Virus record (IMG/VR): IMGVR_UViG_3300006752_000075
Location: 1 to 37,498 of that record
Reading direction: 5' to 3' (one strand)
Length of the DNA stretch: 37,498 nt
Origin: a virus
This document shows, in pieces, positions 29,790 through 37,281 of the stretch (its first letter is position 1; each line of letters opens with the position of its first letter). The notes under the pieces were generated by a model. It saw nothing but the letters and a program-made list of their open reading frames with translations, did no database searches and was not told where the DNA came from. A program made the translations under genes and the position numbers.

Positions 29790-31052
29790 TTATGTTAATA
29801 TTGCCGATGCTGAAACTAATATTGTATTACTGCCACTTGCCGCAGTACAAAAGTAAGCAAGATGATATGTGCCACTTGCACTTATTGTACTAAGCACATC
29901 TGCATTTATTGCAACAAGTGCGTTTGCAGTTATTGTATGATTACCACCATTTACAAATTTTATATTACCAGATTGTCCAGCAGCAGCATTACTAAATGTT
30001 ATTTCGGTATTGCCAGTGGTGGTGCAAGTAAAGTCATTACCTACAGCTAAATCAAAACTACCATCATTTTCCGCTGTAACTGTTACACCAACTGATCTTC
30101 CAGTAACTTCGACATCATTGCTAACTGTAACTTTGGTTGATGCAGTTAAATCTATTGTTGGTGCAGTAATTTCACATTCTGTGTCGGCATCAATATCTAA
30201 CTGTCCATCTGTGCTTGAACTTACAGATAAAGCACTATCTCTAAAAGTCATTTTTATAGCATCATTTAATAATAAAGCACTATCATGTACATGAGTTAAA
30301 GTTACATCATTATTTTCACCAAAACCCAAAACTGATGAATCGCTATCTAACTTGAGATCATTACTTACAAGAACGGCTGTACTTGCATTTAAATCAATGG
30401 TTGCCTCACCATCTACTGTTAAAACACCATCTGAACTTTGATGTACAAAACTAGCGGCATCACCAAATGTTAATTTATTAGTTCCATTAAGAGTTAAACC
30501 TGTGCCGTCTGTATGTGTTAAAGTAGTGTCCGTATCAGCACCAAAGCCTAATACTGCACTATCTGATTTAAGAGTTACATCATCAGACACAATCAAATCA
30601 TCATCTACAGTTAAATCACCAGCAGCTAAATGTGCAAAAGCATCAACAACGGCTGCACCAGATCCCGCACCATCTAAGTAAAGAACTTTTGCAGTGCCTG
30701 GTGTTATTGTAACATTCGCACCAGATCCTTGAGATATTATAATATTTTGTGATCCACTAGTTCCATTTTCAATTATATGCACTCTTTTCATTGTGTTTGG
30801 AGATATAGTAATAGTACAAGCAGAATCTAAGGTTCCCGTGTATTTAATAAACATGGCTCTTCCTGCATCACTAGTAGCATCTGCCACAGTGGTTGCATGA
30901 GTGTCTGCGTTTGTTGTTATGGCTTCCGTGCCAAACCCTAATGCCTCACCTATGAGTTCTAAGTTTGTATTAGTTTTAGTACCCCATTGTCCTGACTGTT
31001 CGCCAGTATTCATTTCTTCGAGTCTTAAATTATTTACAAATGTACTTGCCAT
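29790..31052 (-). CDS. Tail fibre/collar protein with internal repeats
   Basis: A 420-residue beta-rich protein. After MASTFVNNLRLEEMNTGEQS, a start common in phage fibre proteins, it has two clear copies of a unit: TLKSDSAVLGFGADTDTTLT and LKLDSDSSVLGFGENNDVTL, each followed by a Leu/Asn-rich turn and a predicted strand. A third related copy without the GFG motif follows. The C-terminus (TYHLAYFCTAASGSNTILVS) resembles a trimer-closing domain. Repeats of this kind build long fibre shafts. It starts by TAATG overlap with the cupredoxin-like protein gene. Confidence 0.7.
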   Translation of the reverse strand: MASTFVNNLRLEEMNTGEQSGQWGTKTNTNLELIGEALGFGTEAITTNADTHATTVADATSDAGRAMFIKYTGTLDSACTITISPNTMKRVHIIENGTSGSQNIIISQGSGANVTITPGTAKVLYLDGAGSGAAVVDAFAHLAAGDLTVDDDLIVSDDVTLKSDSAVLGFGADTDTTLTHTDGTGLTLNGTNKLTFGDAASFVHQSSDGVLTVDGEATIDLNASTAVLVSNDLKLDSDSSVLGFGENNDVTLTHVHDSALLLNDAIKMTFRDSALSVSSSTDGQLDIDADTECEITAPTIDLTASTKVTVSNDVEVTGRSVGVTVTAENDGSFDLAVGNDFTCTTTGNTEITFSNAAAGQSGNIKFVNGGNHTITANALVAINADVLSTISASGTYHLAYFCTAASGSNTILVSASAILT

Positions 31053-31909
31053 TATGCCACCTCTTGCCAGTTAGCTGTTTGATTTGGTACTATTAAGCTA
31101 TATACTAATTCTTCTCCCGTACTACCAGTAGCACCAAGTCCAATTAAAGATACCACACATTGTGGCACTGTGACAACACTAGATATTCCACTTTGTGCCG
31201 CAACTAATGTAACTGCTATATCTACACTTGTGGTAACTGTTTCTGAACCTAGTGCTGTTGTACCAACAACATTAGTTACAGATGCTCCAGTTGTTGTTGC
31301 TATGTTAGGAATACCAAGGGTATTTGCAAAATAACCCATTAAAGCATGATTATAACATTGGTAATGCAATGTAGGTGCTCCGTCTGGAACAGTTATTTCT
31401 ACATATCTAGTTGAGCCTGCATTAAAAGTAGAAGTGTCAACATAAGATGATTGAGATACAGAAGAACCATCTATATTATAACTAACACCACTTGTGTATG
31501 TTGTATTTTTGTCTTTATCTTCATAAAAGTTGATAGGATGGCCATTATTACTGCTATCACTTTGATCAAATCTATATGTATTACCTTCATACATAGTTAA
31601 AGTAACATCAGACGTAGCAGTCGATCCACCAATAGCATATTTATTGGTGGAGCCTTGATTATAATATGGGTGATTTGATGGATTGCCAGAAACAACAGTA
31701 ACAGTATATGTAACTGTACTAGCACCAGTTTGACTTATAGCAGTAGTTGCAGAAACACCTGTTACGGCTACATTTACACCAGGAATACCATCTGGAGTGC
31801 CTAACGCAGTTGTTCCTACTACTCCAGTAACAACAACGTCAATCTCTTCATTCCAAGGACCTTGACCCCATGTGCCTCTACCCCAACCTTGTAAGGTAGA
31901 ATTTGACAT
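31052..31909 (-). CDS. Virion protein with cupredoxin-like domain
   Basis: A 285-residue structural protein with three parts. An N-terminal VTG-type repeat region (VVVTGVVGTTALGTPDG and VAVTGVSATTAIS) is followed, about residues 88-197, by a domain with all four usual type-1 copper ligands: H124 in NNGHPINF, then C185, H188 and M191 in HYQCYNHALMG. The strand MYEGNTYRFDQSD and the end VPDGAPTLHYQC match plastocyanin-like proteins. More VTG-type repeats close the protein. Similar domains occur in marine phage structural proteins, from memory. Copper binding is inferred from residues only. WGRGTWGQGPWNEE at the start is a common lead in these phages. Confidence 0.7.
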   Translation of the reverse strand: MSNSTLQGWGRGTWGQGPWNEEIDVVVTGVVGTTALGTPDGIPGVNVAVTGVSATTAISQTGASTVTYTVTVVSGNPSNHPYYNQGSTNKYAIGGSTATSDVTLTMYEGNTYRFDQSDSSNNGHPINFYEDKDKNTTYTSGVSYNIDGSSVSQSSYVDTSTFNAGSTRYVEITVPDGAPTLHYQCYNHALMGYFANTLGIPNIATTTGASVTNVVGTTALGSETVTTSVDIAVTLVAAQSGISSVVTVPQCVVSLIGLGATGSTGEELVYSLIVPNQTANWQEVA

Positions 31910-32362
31910 TTAGGCTATCCTTATAATCGCATTACTTGCATCAGCAGTTGGAAATTGAACTGTAAATGTACCAGATGTTGAAGTTTTATTAGATGTAAAA
32001 TCTAAAACACAAACTGCTTTATTACTATTAGTGTCATTGTATATTAATGCACCCATAGCCGTAATCGTTGCAGTTGTAAAACTTAAATCAGCAAAATCTG
32101 TAAATGCCGTTGTTCCAGAAGTTGTTGGTGCAACTTTAGTCAAAGCTCCACCACCAGCAGTGTACGAACCACTGTTCGCTATTTCACCTGTCGTAGTATA
32201 AGCAGTTGTTGCCGCACCTAATGTTGCAGTAGTAGAAGATTTACCTCCGCCACCCTCTGCGTATAGTGCTAATTTAAAAGCATTACCATTTGTTGCAAAG
32301 TTGTGTGTACCTAACATTAACTCTTGTTTAAATGCAGTACACATTGCTTGTGCTATTGCCAT
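31910..32362 (-). CDS. Structural protein, small beta-rich
   Basis: A 150-residue protein beginning MAIAQAMCTAFKQELM, then HNFATNGNAFKLALY. Its remainder is Ala/Thr/Gly-rich beta sequence ending SGTFTVQFPTADASNAIIRIA. Short proteins with this start are very frequent in marine phages and in other tailed phages near tail fibre genes; I know no defined function. It lies two bases after a small helical gene and abuts the cupredoxin-like gene (stop directly before it). Confidence 0.65.
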   Translation of the reverse strand: MAIAQAMCTAFKQELMLGTHNFATNGNAFKLALYAEGGGGKSSTTATLGAATTAYTTTGEIANSGSYTAGGGALTKVAPTTSGTTAFTDFADLSFTTATITAMGALIYNDTNSNKAVCVLDFTSNKTSTSGTFTVQFPTADASNAIIRIA

Positions 32363-32363
32363 G

Positions 32364-32651
32364 TTATAATCTCCTTATATATTCAGCCGTTTCTTTTTGA
32401 CCACCTGATAGCAAGGCTTGAATGATAGTACCACGCTCTTCTCTTCTTGCCAAGAGTAGATAATGATACAGAACATTTTTGAGATGTTCTCTAAATTGAT
32501 TAGCTTGTTGTCTAATGTGTGCAGGAGCATCATCTGATATGCTCACTATCTTATCAACAGCTAAGTCTGCAATTTGTTCATTTGTTAATCCTCCATTATT
32601 TGAAGTCATAACATTGACATTTCCAGCTTGTGATATTCCAACATTAAACAT
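32364..32651 (-). CDS. Small helical conserved phage protein
   Basis: A 95-residue helical protein: MFNVGISQAGNVNVMTSNNG, then NEQIADLAVDKIVSISDDAP and HIRQQANQFREHLKNVLYHY. The SVSDDAPAxIRxQA-like motif recurs in short proteins of many marine phages near structural genes. The role is unknown; helix-rich and acidic/basic alternating composition suggest a scaffolding, chaperone or adaptor helper. Confidence 0.6.
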   Translation of the reverse strand: MFNVGISQAGNVNVMTSNNGGLTNEQIADLAVDKIVSISDDAPAHIRQQANQFREHLKNVLYHYLLLARREERGTIIQALLSGGQKETAEYIRRL

Positions 32652-33362
32652 TTATTTCTCCTCATAACTAATACCAGGTATATCATCTCTGCCAATTAGA
32701 TTAGGCTTTGAATCCAATGGTTCTGGTGGTTCTAATTTTGATTTCTTTGTTATTAACATACTACCTTGTGTTGTTGTAGAAACAAGGGGATCATCAAGTC
32801 TGTGATAACCATAAAGCTTTTGATCATCTGGTACATTCATATCAAGCAAAGATGAACTATTTGCTATGTGAACTTTAATTTTTTTTGAAATAGCTATGGC
32901 TAACCAAAATTCACAACAAGCTCTGCCTGCTTCGGCAAACGCAACATCTTTATGAGTAAAATCTATTCCATATAAATGCAAATCAGAAACCTCTTGTGCA
33001 ATAGCATAACCCAAAGAGTATGATACTGTATTGTTAAAATAAGCATAACCAGTCTTTTGTATTACTTTTTGTAAGGGAAACTCAACAACATCTGGACATC
33101 TTTTGTCCAAACAACAAGAGAAAATAGGTATATCTTTCTTTTCTCTTAATCTATCTTGCATTATATTTGTTTGTTTTCCTGCATTTGGAGTATCAAGAAA
33201 TCTTGAAGGAGGGTCCATCATAAAACACTTATCGTGATATATAACTCCAGACATAGAGTTTATAGTCCACACCTCATCAAATTTTTCACTACGAATTTTT
33301 GCTAATATATATTCAGAAAAACTATTGCCAAGTGCAACAATAGCAATACTTTTATTTTTCAT
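32652..33362 (-). CDS. Rossmann-like protein (DUF115-like, possible glycan-modifying)
   Basis: A 236-residue protein. KSIAIVALGNSFSEYILAKI gives a beta-strand and Gly loop like a nucleotide-binding Rossmann fold; VWTINSMSGVIYHDKCFMMD and SDLHLYGIDFTHKD continue the alpha/beta pattern. It resembles phage proteins related to DUF115, a family tied to surface-glycan biosynthesis, but I cannot point to catalytic residues. The C-terminal 60 residues are Pro- and Lys-rich and disordered. It lies between head-to-tail adaptor and small structural genes, which suggests a role in decorating the virion or an assembly role. Confidence 0.5.
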   Translation of the reverse strand: MKNKSIAIVALGNSFSEYILAKIRSEKFDEVWTINSMSGVIYHDKCFMMDPPSRFLDTPNAGKQTNIMQDRLREKKDIPIFSCCLDKRCPDVVEFPLQKVIQKTGYAYFNNTVSYSLGYAIAQEVSDLHLYGIDFTHKDVAFAEAGRACCEFWLAIAISKKIKVHIANSSSLLDMNVPDDQKLYGYHRLDDPLVSTTTQGSMLITKKSKLEPPEPLDSKPNLIGRDDIPGISYEEK

Positions 33363-33373
33363 TGTGCTACCTT

Positions 33374-34021
33374 CTATTGTTTTGGAACTCTAACCAAACC
33401 CTCCCTATAAGCATCTGTGTTTTCTTGACCTTCACCATATATTTTTAATCTACTTATGGCTTCTGTAAATCTTGCAGTATACAGTTGAATTAAATCAGAT
33501 TCACCTTTCATAAAGGTGTAAGCCTCTACCAAACTAGCATACAACAAGGCATCAGGTGCATTTGTACTAATCCATGTGCTACCAGAGTCGTCTGTTGTTA
33601 GTGAAGCGGGTCTATAATAATAATGAAGTTCAACTGAATAGCTTGAATCTGGTGTAGGTGCCACAATAAATGTATTCACATCAAACGATGAATAAAATCT
33701 TGGACTTCCTGTAGTGCTTGGGTTTGGGGTAAATTCTTGTATGTAATTAACATCTTTTTGTAATAAAAAAACATTTTGACTACTCGAATTTACATAAGAT
33801 AAAGAAAATGTAGATAAATAATCTGATGGTTTTTCTAAAAATTTATTTCCGCTAGTCATACCTCCAGTAACATTTTTTCTAAAATAATCTAAATCAACTA
33901 CTTTAAATATTCTTTCTTCTGCGTTTTTAATGAAAAAAGGTATTTCTGCTACAAAAGTAGTTTCATCATTTTGTGTCCATTCTTGGATTGATGCAGTCAA
34001 TGTTGTTAAAGTAAAACTCAT
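33374..34021 (-). CDS. Head-to-tail adaptor protein (second)
   Basis: A 215-residue protein. TLTASIQEWTQNDETTFVAE and IPFFIKNAEERIFKVVDLDY form the helical start, followed by a beta core (YYYRPASLT) and a helical end with DALLYASLVEAYTFMKGE and RFTEAISRLK. This pattern is that of the phage adaptor family seen directly downstream of the gp4-like adaptor in marine podophages. The start overlaps the preceding stop as ATGA. Confidence 0.7.
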   Translation of the reverse strand: MSFTLTTLTASIQEWTQNDETTFVAEIPFFIKNAEERIFKVVDLDYFRKNVTGGMTSGNKFLEKPSDYLSTFSLSYVNSSSQNVFLLQKDVNYIQEFTPNPSTTGSPRFYSSFDVNTFIVAPTPDSSYSVELHYYYRPASLTTDDSGSTWISTNAPDALLYASLVEAYTFMKGESDLIQLYTARFTEAISRLKIYGEGQENTDAYREGLVRVPKQ

Positions 34022-34332
34022 GTTGTACTCACTGTTACACTACCTACACTTGCAGTAGCACTAAAAGATGTTAATAAACTTCCTAAATTTCCAAGACCTT
34101 GATTAGTATAAACTATGAAAGCTTTATTGTCATCTTTCACATCTGATCTTGCGTCTCTTATAGCTTCTAAATCTGTCCTTATTCTAGGAGGAGTTAATTG
34201 TGGATGTTTTTCTTCATATTCATCATATCCAACAACACTTCCATTCCATTCTTTTCTCATATCTTTAATACGATAACGAAATCCAGAACGATCAGATATT
34301 CTGTAAGCGTATTTTCCTTGTGCAAAAGCCAT
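34018..34332 (-). CDS. Conserved structural-region protein
   Basis: A 104-residue protein beginning MAFAQGKYAYRISDRSGFRY, with RIKDMRKEWNGSVVGYDEYE and KHPQLTPPRIRTD. This well-defined, Tyr/Arg-rich N-terminus is very familiar from marine tailed phages, where it lies between the two adaptor proteins and is thought to be a small connector or tail protein. The C-terminus has a Ser/Val-rich beta tail (FSATASVGSVTVSTT). Coupled at both ends by TAATG and ATGA overlaps. Confidence 0.65.
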   Translation of the reverse strand: MAFAQGKYAYRISDRSGFRYRIKDMRKEWNGSVVGYDEYEEKHPQLTPPRIRTDLEAIRDARSDVKDDNKAFIVYTNQGLGNLGSLLTSFSATASVGSVTVSTT

Positions 34333-35000
34333 TATCCAACCTTATAATATGATAATTGTGGGCTTACTGTGAAAGATGATCTGTCTCTATCTTCGCCCAT
34401 TGCCCTTTCAAATTCTTCCTCATATACTGTTTTTAATAATTGTATTCTATCTGGTGCTCTTTTCATGGCTATATAATAAGCCAATCCTGCCGTAAGACAA
34501 GGATAAAACCTAAAAGGTATCTCCATTGTATTTACTTGTGTGTCAGCGTCTTGTATGCGTGTTAAAGCATCATAAACAATAATATCTGTGCTATTCTCTG
34601 GTGCTGGCCATATCTTCAAGTTTGGTGTTACTTGTCTATCAAGAAAATATTGCGTAGGTCTACCAGTTGTAGTTTTGGTTGGAATATTAATATATGTGTC
34701 TCTGCTAATTCTACTCATGCTAAAGTCTGTCCCACTCCTGCGAACAACAGCAGATAATATATCAATAATGTCTGTACCCAAACTATACTCTGAATCAGAT
34801 GCAGTAAGAGCTTGTGTCTTTTGTTCAATAGTCCATTGATTAAGACCACGATTAGCCCACTCTGCTAACATGATGTTCATAGAACGTCTAGCTGTTTGCA
34901 GATCATATCCAGTTCTAGCTTCTAAGCCACATCGCTCAAAAGCCTCTTCTATATATTCTGCTACATCTAATTCAAAGTTAGTTGAGCTTGATGTTGCCAT
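34332..35000 (-). CDS. Head-to-tail adaptor protein (P22 gp4-like)
   Basis: A 222-residue protein resembling P22 gp4-like adaptors that bind below the portal. YIEEAFERCGLEARTGYDLQ and ARRSMNIMLAEWANRGLNQW open the helical domain, SEYSLGTDIIDILSAVVRRS follows, and FRFYPCLTAGLAYYIAMKRA with LKTVYEEEFERAMGEDRDRS closes it. These correspond to the recognisable core of the family. The start shares its A with the stop of the small Met/Gly/Lys-rich gene (TAATG). The portal itself is not in the window. Confidence 0.8.
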   Translation of the reverse strand: MATSSSTNFELDVAEYIEEAFERCGLEARTGYDLQTARRSMNIMLAEWANRGLNQWTIEQKTQALTASDSEYSLGTDIIDILSAVVRRSGTDFSMSRISRDTYINIPTKTTTGRPTQYFLDRQVTPNLKIWPAPENSTDIIVYDALTRIQDADTQVNTMEIPFRFYPCLTAGLAYYIAMKRAPDRIQLLKTVYEEEFERAMGEDRDRSSFTVSPQLSYYKVG

Positions 35001-35176
35001 TAGGCTTTACCACCTTTTTTCATTTTCTTAGCCATGCCGCCACCACGCATTTTTTTAGGTTTCGTAGCCATGCCACCACCCATCATTTTTTTGACTTTGC
35101 CGCCGTCCATCATTTTTTTAGCAGCATTTTTAAGTTGATCGCCCATAGCCATCATTTTTCTTGGACTCATTGCCAT
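35000..35176 (-). CDS. Small Met/Gly/Lys-rich protein
   Basis: A 58-residue highly basic protein built from repeats such as KKMMDGGKVKKMMGGGM and RGGGMAKKMKKGGKA. AGGAG lies six bases before the ATG at 35176, so I prefer that start over the second Met at 35170, which would give an ATGA overlap. It ends as TAATG on the adaptor gene. Such Met/Gly/Lys-rich mini-proteins are frequent beside structural genes of marine phages. They may bind DNA or membranes; nothing is proven here. Confidence 0.7.
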   Translation of the reverse strand: MAMSPRKMMAMGDQLKNAAKKMMDGGKVKKMMGGGMATKPKKMRGGGMAKKMKKGGKA

Positions 35177-35718
35177 TTTAGTCTCCTATAATAGTTTTCG
35201 CGTTGCTTATAAATGTCTTCAACATTGTACATATTATAATAATTATCATAATATCCAAGTTTCTTCAATTTATTTGCACTTTCTTGAAGTTTACTTAGTC
35301 TTTGTACAAATATCAAAGAATATTCCTCACTGACAATTTCATCAAATGAACCATCATCTATAAGCTCATTTATATCATCATCAGGGTGGAATCCCATTAA
35401 CCAAATATCTTGTTGGTCAAATTTATTTTCATGTATTAATACGTTTAAGTTAGATAAATTATTATGAAATATTTCGTTATCTTCATAACATAGATCAATA
35501 ACTATAATTAAGTCTTTGGAATTATGAAACTTATTTATCAAAGTATAAACAATATCATAATTATTATTAGTTTTTAAAGCAAAACCAACTTTGTTGTTTT
35601 TCCAAGCAGTTTTTGCATATGGACATGATGGTAAATTGTTATAATTTTTATTTGGTATTTCTAAGGCGTGTTTTGACCACTGACGTACTTCTTCGCAAAT
35701 TTTATCTTCGAGGCTCAT
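35167..35718 (-). CDS. Hypothetical protein
   Basis: A 183-residue acidic protein beginning MSLEDKICEEVRQWSKHALE. Alternating hydrophobic strands and helices (DLIIVIDLCYEDNE, QDIWLMGFHPDDDINELIDD) suggest an alpha/beta fold; I recognise no catalytic motif. AT-rich and Asn/Tyr/Asp-rich, it differs from the lysine-rich proteins on both sides. It may be a late-acquired gene, or simply a soluble virion helper. Confidence 0.55.
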   Translation of the reverse strand: MSLEDKICEEVRQWSKHALEIPNKNYNNLPSCPYAKTAWKNNKVGFALKTNNNYDIVYTLINKFHNSKDLIIVIDLCYEDNEIFHNNLSNLNVLIHENKFDQQDIWLMGFHPDDDINELIDDGSFDEIVSEEYSLIFVQRLSKLQESANKLKKLGYYDNYYNMYNVEDIYKQRENYYRRLKWQ

Positions 35719-35993
35719 TTCTTTTTTCTTCTTGCTGCTTGAACTCTTCTTGGCTTACCTGCTGGTTGACCTAATCTTTTCTTTTGTGCAATACGTTTTC
35801 TTTTCTCTGAAGTAGACATTTCAGATCCAGTTTTAGGAGTTTTACTGGAAATTCTTTTTGATGGCCTACAGTATGGCGTACCTCTCTTCTCTCCTTTTTT
35901 TCTTCCACAAGCCTTGCCAGTCCTTTGATCTTTCCAATCTTCTTTGAACCATCGTTTTAGTGCAAGACCTGCTTTTGTTTTACGAACAGCCAT
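35715..35993 (-). CDS. Small lysine/arginine-rich protein
   Basis: A 92-residue very basic protein. LALKRWFKEDWKDQRTGKAC followed by GTPYCRPSKRISSKTPKTGS is a pattern that I associate with DUF5872-like proteins found in marine phages and in some large eukaryotic viruses; the assignment is from memory. The tail is almost pure Arg/Lys (QAARRKKK). It may condense or package DNA in the virion. It overlaps the upstream gene as TAATG and the downstream gene as ATGA. Confidence 0.65.
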   Translation of the reverse strand: MAVRKTKAGLALKRWFKEDWKDQRTGKACGRKKGEKRGTPYCRPSKRISSKTPKTGSEMSTSEKRKRIAQKKRLGQPAGKPRRVQAARRKKK

Positions 35994-36277
35994 TATCTAA
36001 ACTTTGTAACTTTACGTCTATTTTCCATAACAGCTCCACAACCACGAGCTATATTAGGATTGTTTGTTTTTCTTTTACGAGTTCTTTTAGGTACATTGCC
36101 ACCATTTTTAAGCTCTATTACACCACCTTCTGCTTTCTTTTTAGCCTTCTTTTTACCACCAGTACCATAGTTTGCGGCACCTACTTTACGGCATTTTGCG
36201 ATGGCCCCACTAGCATAAGCACTTGGAAAAACTCTGTAGCGAGCTTTAACTTTTCTGTAACAAGCGTCTTTTGGCAT
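35993..36277 (-). CDS. Small basic protein with PKDACYRKVKARY motif
   Basis: A 94-residue basic protein. MPKDACYRKVKARYRVFPSA then YASGAIAKCRKVGAANYG is a well-conserved N-terminal module of marine viral proteins, with paired Cys residues (C6, C29) that could bind metal or form a disulfide. A GGVIELKNGGNVPKRTRKRK linker and Arg/Lys tail follow. Ribosome-binding site AAGGTG before the start. Possibly DNA-binding and packaged; function unknown. Confidence 0.65.
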   Translation of the reverse strand: MPKDACYRKVKARYRVFPSAYASGAIAKCRKVGAANYGTGGKKKAKKKAEGGVIELKNGGNVPKRTRKRKTNNPNIARGCGAVMENRRKVTKFR

Positions 36278-36368
36278 TTTTTTTCACCTTTAATATTTTT
36301 TTTACTTTTTTCTTTTTGTTTGGTGGCTTTGAGATTTGCTGACTCATTTGCGATCTACCTATAACCAT
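36246..36368 (-). CDS. 40-residue basic small protein
   Basis: A 40-codon frame starting at the ATG that shares its A with the TAA of the 36368-36580 gene (TAATG), the same coupling used by its neighbours. The product is lysine-rich, MVIGRSQMSQQISKPPNKKK at the start, and overlaps the 36277 gene start by 32 bases. The coupled start is the main support; the composition matches the other basic proteins of this cluster. Confidence 0.5.
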   Translation of the reverse strand: MVIGRSQMSQQISKPPNKKKKVKKILKVKKNAKRRLLQKS

Positions 36369-36580
36369 TATTTTAACAACGCCAACAATTCTGTTACCGC
36401 TCCTGTATTAGTAACAGCTATAACTGCCAAAGCACCAATTAACATCCACTTTGCTTGAAAGACTGCTCTTTTAATATCTGTCATATCTGATCTTAATTCA
36501 TCAACATGTTTGACAAGATAATCTTGTTTGGATTTCCATTCAGCAAATTCTATTTGCAAAGATTGAACATTTTTTGTCAT
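36368..36580 (-). CDS. Small coiled-coil membrane protein, candidate holin (XhlA-like)
   Basis: A 70-residue protein. I start it at the ATG at 36580, which overlaps the preceding stop as TAATG and has AAGGTGG before it; a start four codons earlier lies inside that gene. A coiled-coil-like N-terminal helix (QDYLVKHVDELRSDMTDIKR) is followed by a single hydrophobic segment, WMLIGALAVIAVTNTGAV (45-62). This is the plan of hemolysin XhlA-like phage proteins that help holins. As no other membrane protein is near the lysozyme gene, it is the best holin candidate in the window, 19 kb away. Confidence 0.5.
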   Translation of the reverse strand: MTKNVQSLQIEFAEWKSKQDYLVKHVDELRSDMTDIKRAVFQAKWMLIGALAVIAVTNTGAVTELLALLK

Positions 36581-36864
36581 TAACACTTCCACCTTCTTCT
36601 AGCTTGTCTTAATCTACTATTAGGATTTTTTGCAGCTTTAGGAAATTTTTTCATTTGCCCTGCTGATCTTGCACAATATGACTTACGTCTCTTTGCAGCG
36701 GTGCTACCTTTTTTTACTTTACCAGTAACTGCCGTTTTTAATTTACTTCCAGGGTTGTCTCTACGATACTTAGCAACACCCTTTGCAGTCATTCCCGCCC
36801 CACTTTTAGTAGAGCGGAAATACTTTTTAGTTTTAGGTGGTTGCTTGTCAGGCTTCCGAGCCAT
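36580..36864 (-). CDS. Small basic protein (DUF6321-like)
   Basis: A 94-residue basic protein: KKYFRSTKSGAGMTAKGVAK followed by YRRDNPGSKLKTAVTGKV, then STAAKRRKSYCARSAGQMKK and a C-terminal ARRRWKC. This is the family that I know as DUF6321 in marine phages and large algal viruses. Two Cys and many Lys/Arg residues. A role in compacting DNA or in the capsid interior is plausible but unproved. TAATG overlaps at both ends. Confidence 0.7.
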   Translation of the reverse strand: MARKPDKQPPKTKKYFRSTKSGAGMTAKGVAKYRRDNPGSKLKTAVTGKVKKGSTAAKRRKSYCARSAGQMKKFPKAAKNPNSRLRQARRRWKC

Positions 36865-37268
36865 TAGTCATAACTCTTTCTAACTTGCATTATGATTGTA
36901 TAGCTATCTGCTGATGAATGACCCACTGTAGTAAACATTATATCACCAGTTACACCAGAACTTGCTGGGTTTGTTAATCCACCAAATGATGTGTAATCGT
37001 GATGTCCACTTTGATTTTCGCCTAACTCAATACAAAAGTCGTCTGTTGAAGCATCAAACAAAACCTTGACTTTCATACCATTACACTGCCACCAAATTTT
37101 TTCTATGGTTGCTCTAGTACAAGCCTCTCCTCTAACATTTGTTGCTAAAGCAGAGACATCAACTTTTTTTACTGCACCTTCACCTGATCCATCAGAGACA
37201 TTGGTAAACTTCAAGACAGCAGTTTGATGTCCATCAACCAAAGTTTGCGAAGTAACTGCGTCTGCCAT
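36864..37268 (-). CDS. Virion structural protein
   Basis: A 134-residue protein, beta-rich and acidic: MADAVTSQTLVDGHQTAVLK, then FTNVSDGSGEGAVKKVDVSA and IEKIWWQCNGMKVKVLFDAS. It ends GHSSADSYTIIMQVRKSYD. Proteins with this WWQCNGM-type core are typical of the structural block of marine tailed phages, near the capsid gene, and may decorate the head. GGGAGG, a strong ribosome-binding site, precedes the ATG. The stop overlaps the next start as TAATG. Confidence 0.7.
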   Translation of the reverse strand: MADAVTSQTLVDGHQTAVLKFTNVSDGSGEGAVKKVDVSALATNVRGEACTRATIEKIWWQCNGMKVKVLFDASTDDFCIELGENQSGHHDYTSFGGLTNPASSGVTGDIMFTTVGHSSADSYTIIMQVRKSYD

Positions 37269-37281
37269 TTAAACCTCCCTA

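Noticed and set aside
29790-31052. Direct repeats in the fibre gene as a CRISPR-like or mobile array
   Set aside because: The repeats are coding, in frame and protein-level (SAVLGFG-type units), as expected for a fibre shaft.
35960-36364. 134-codon plus-strand Phe/Ser/Thr-rich frame
   Set aside because: It mirrors the lysine-rich genes on the opposite strand (Lys codons read as Phe in reverse), so it is a compositional artefact.
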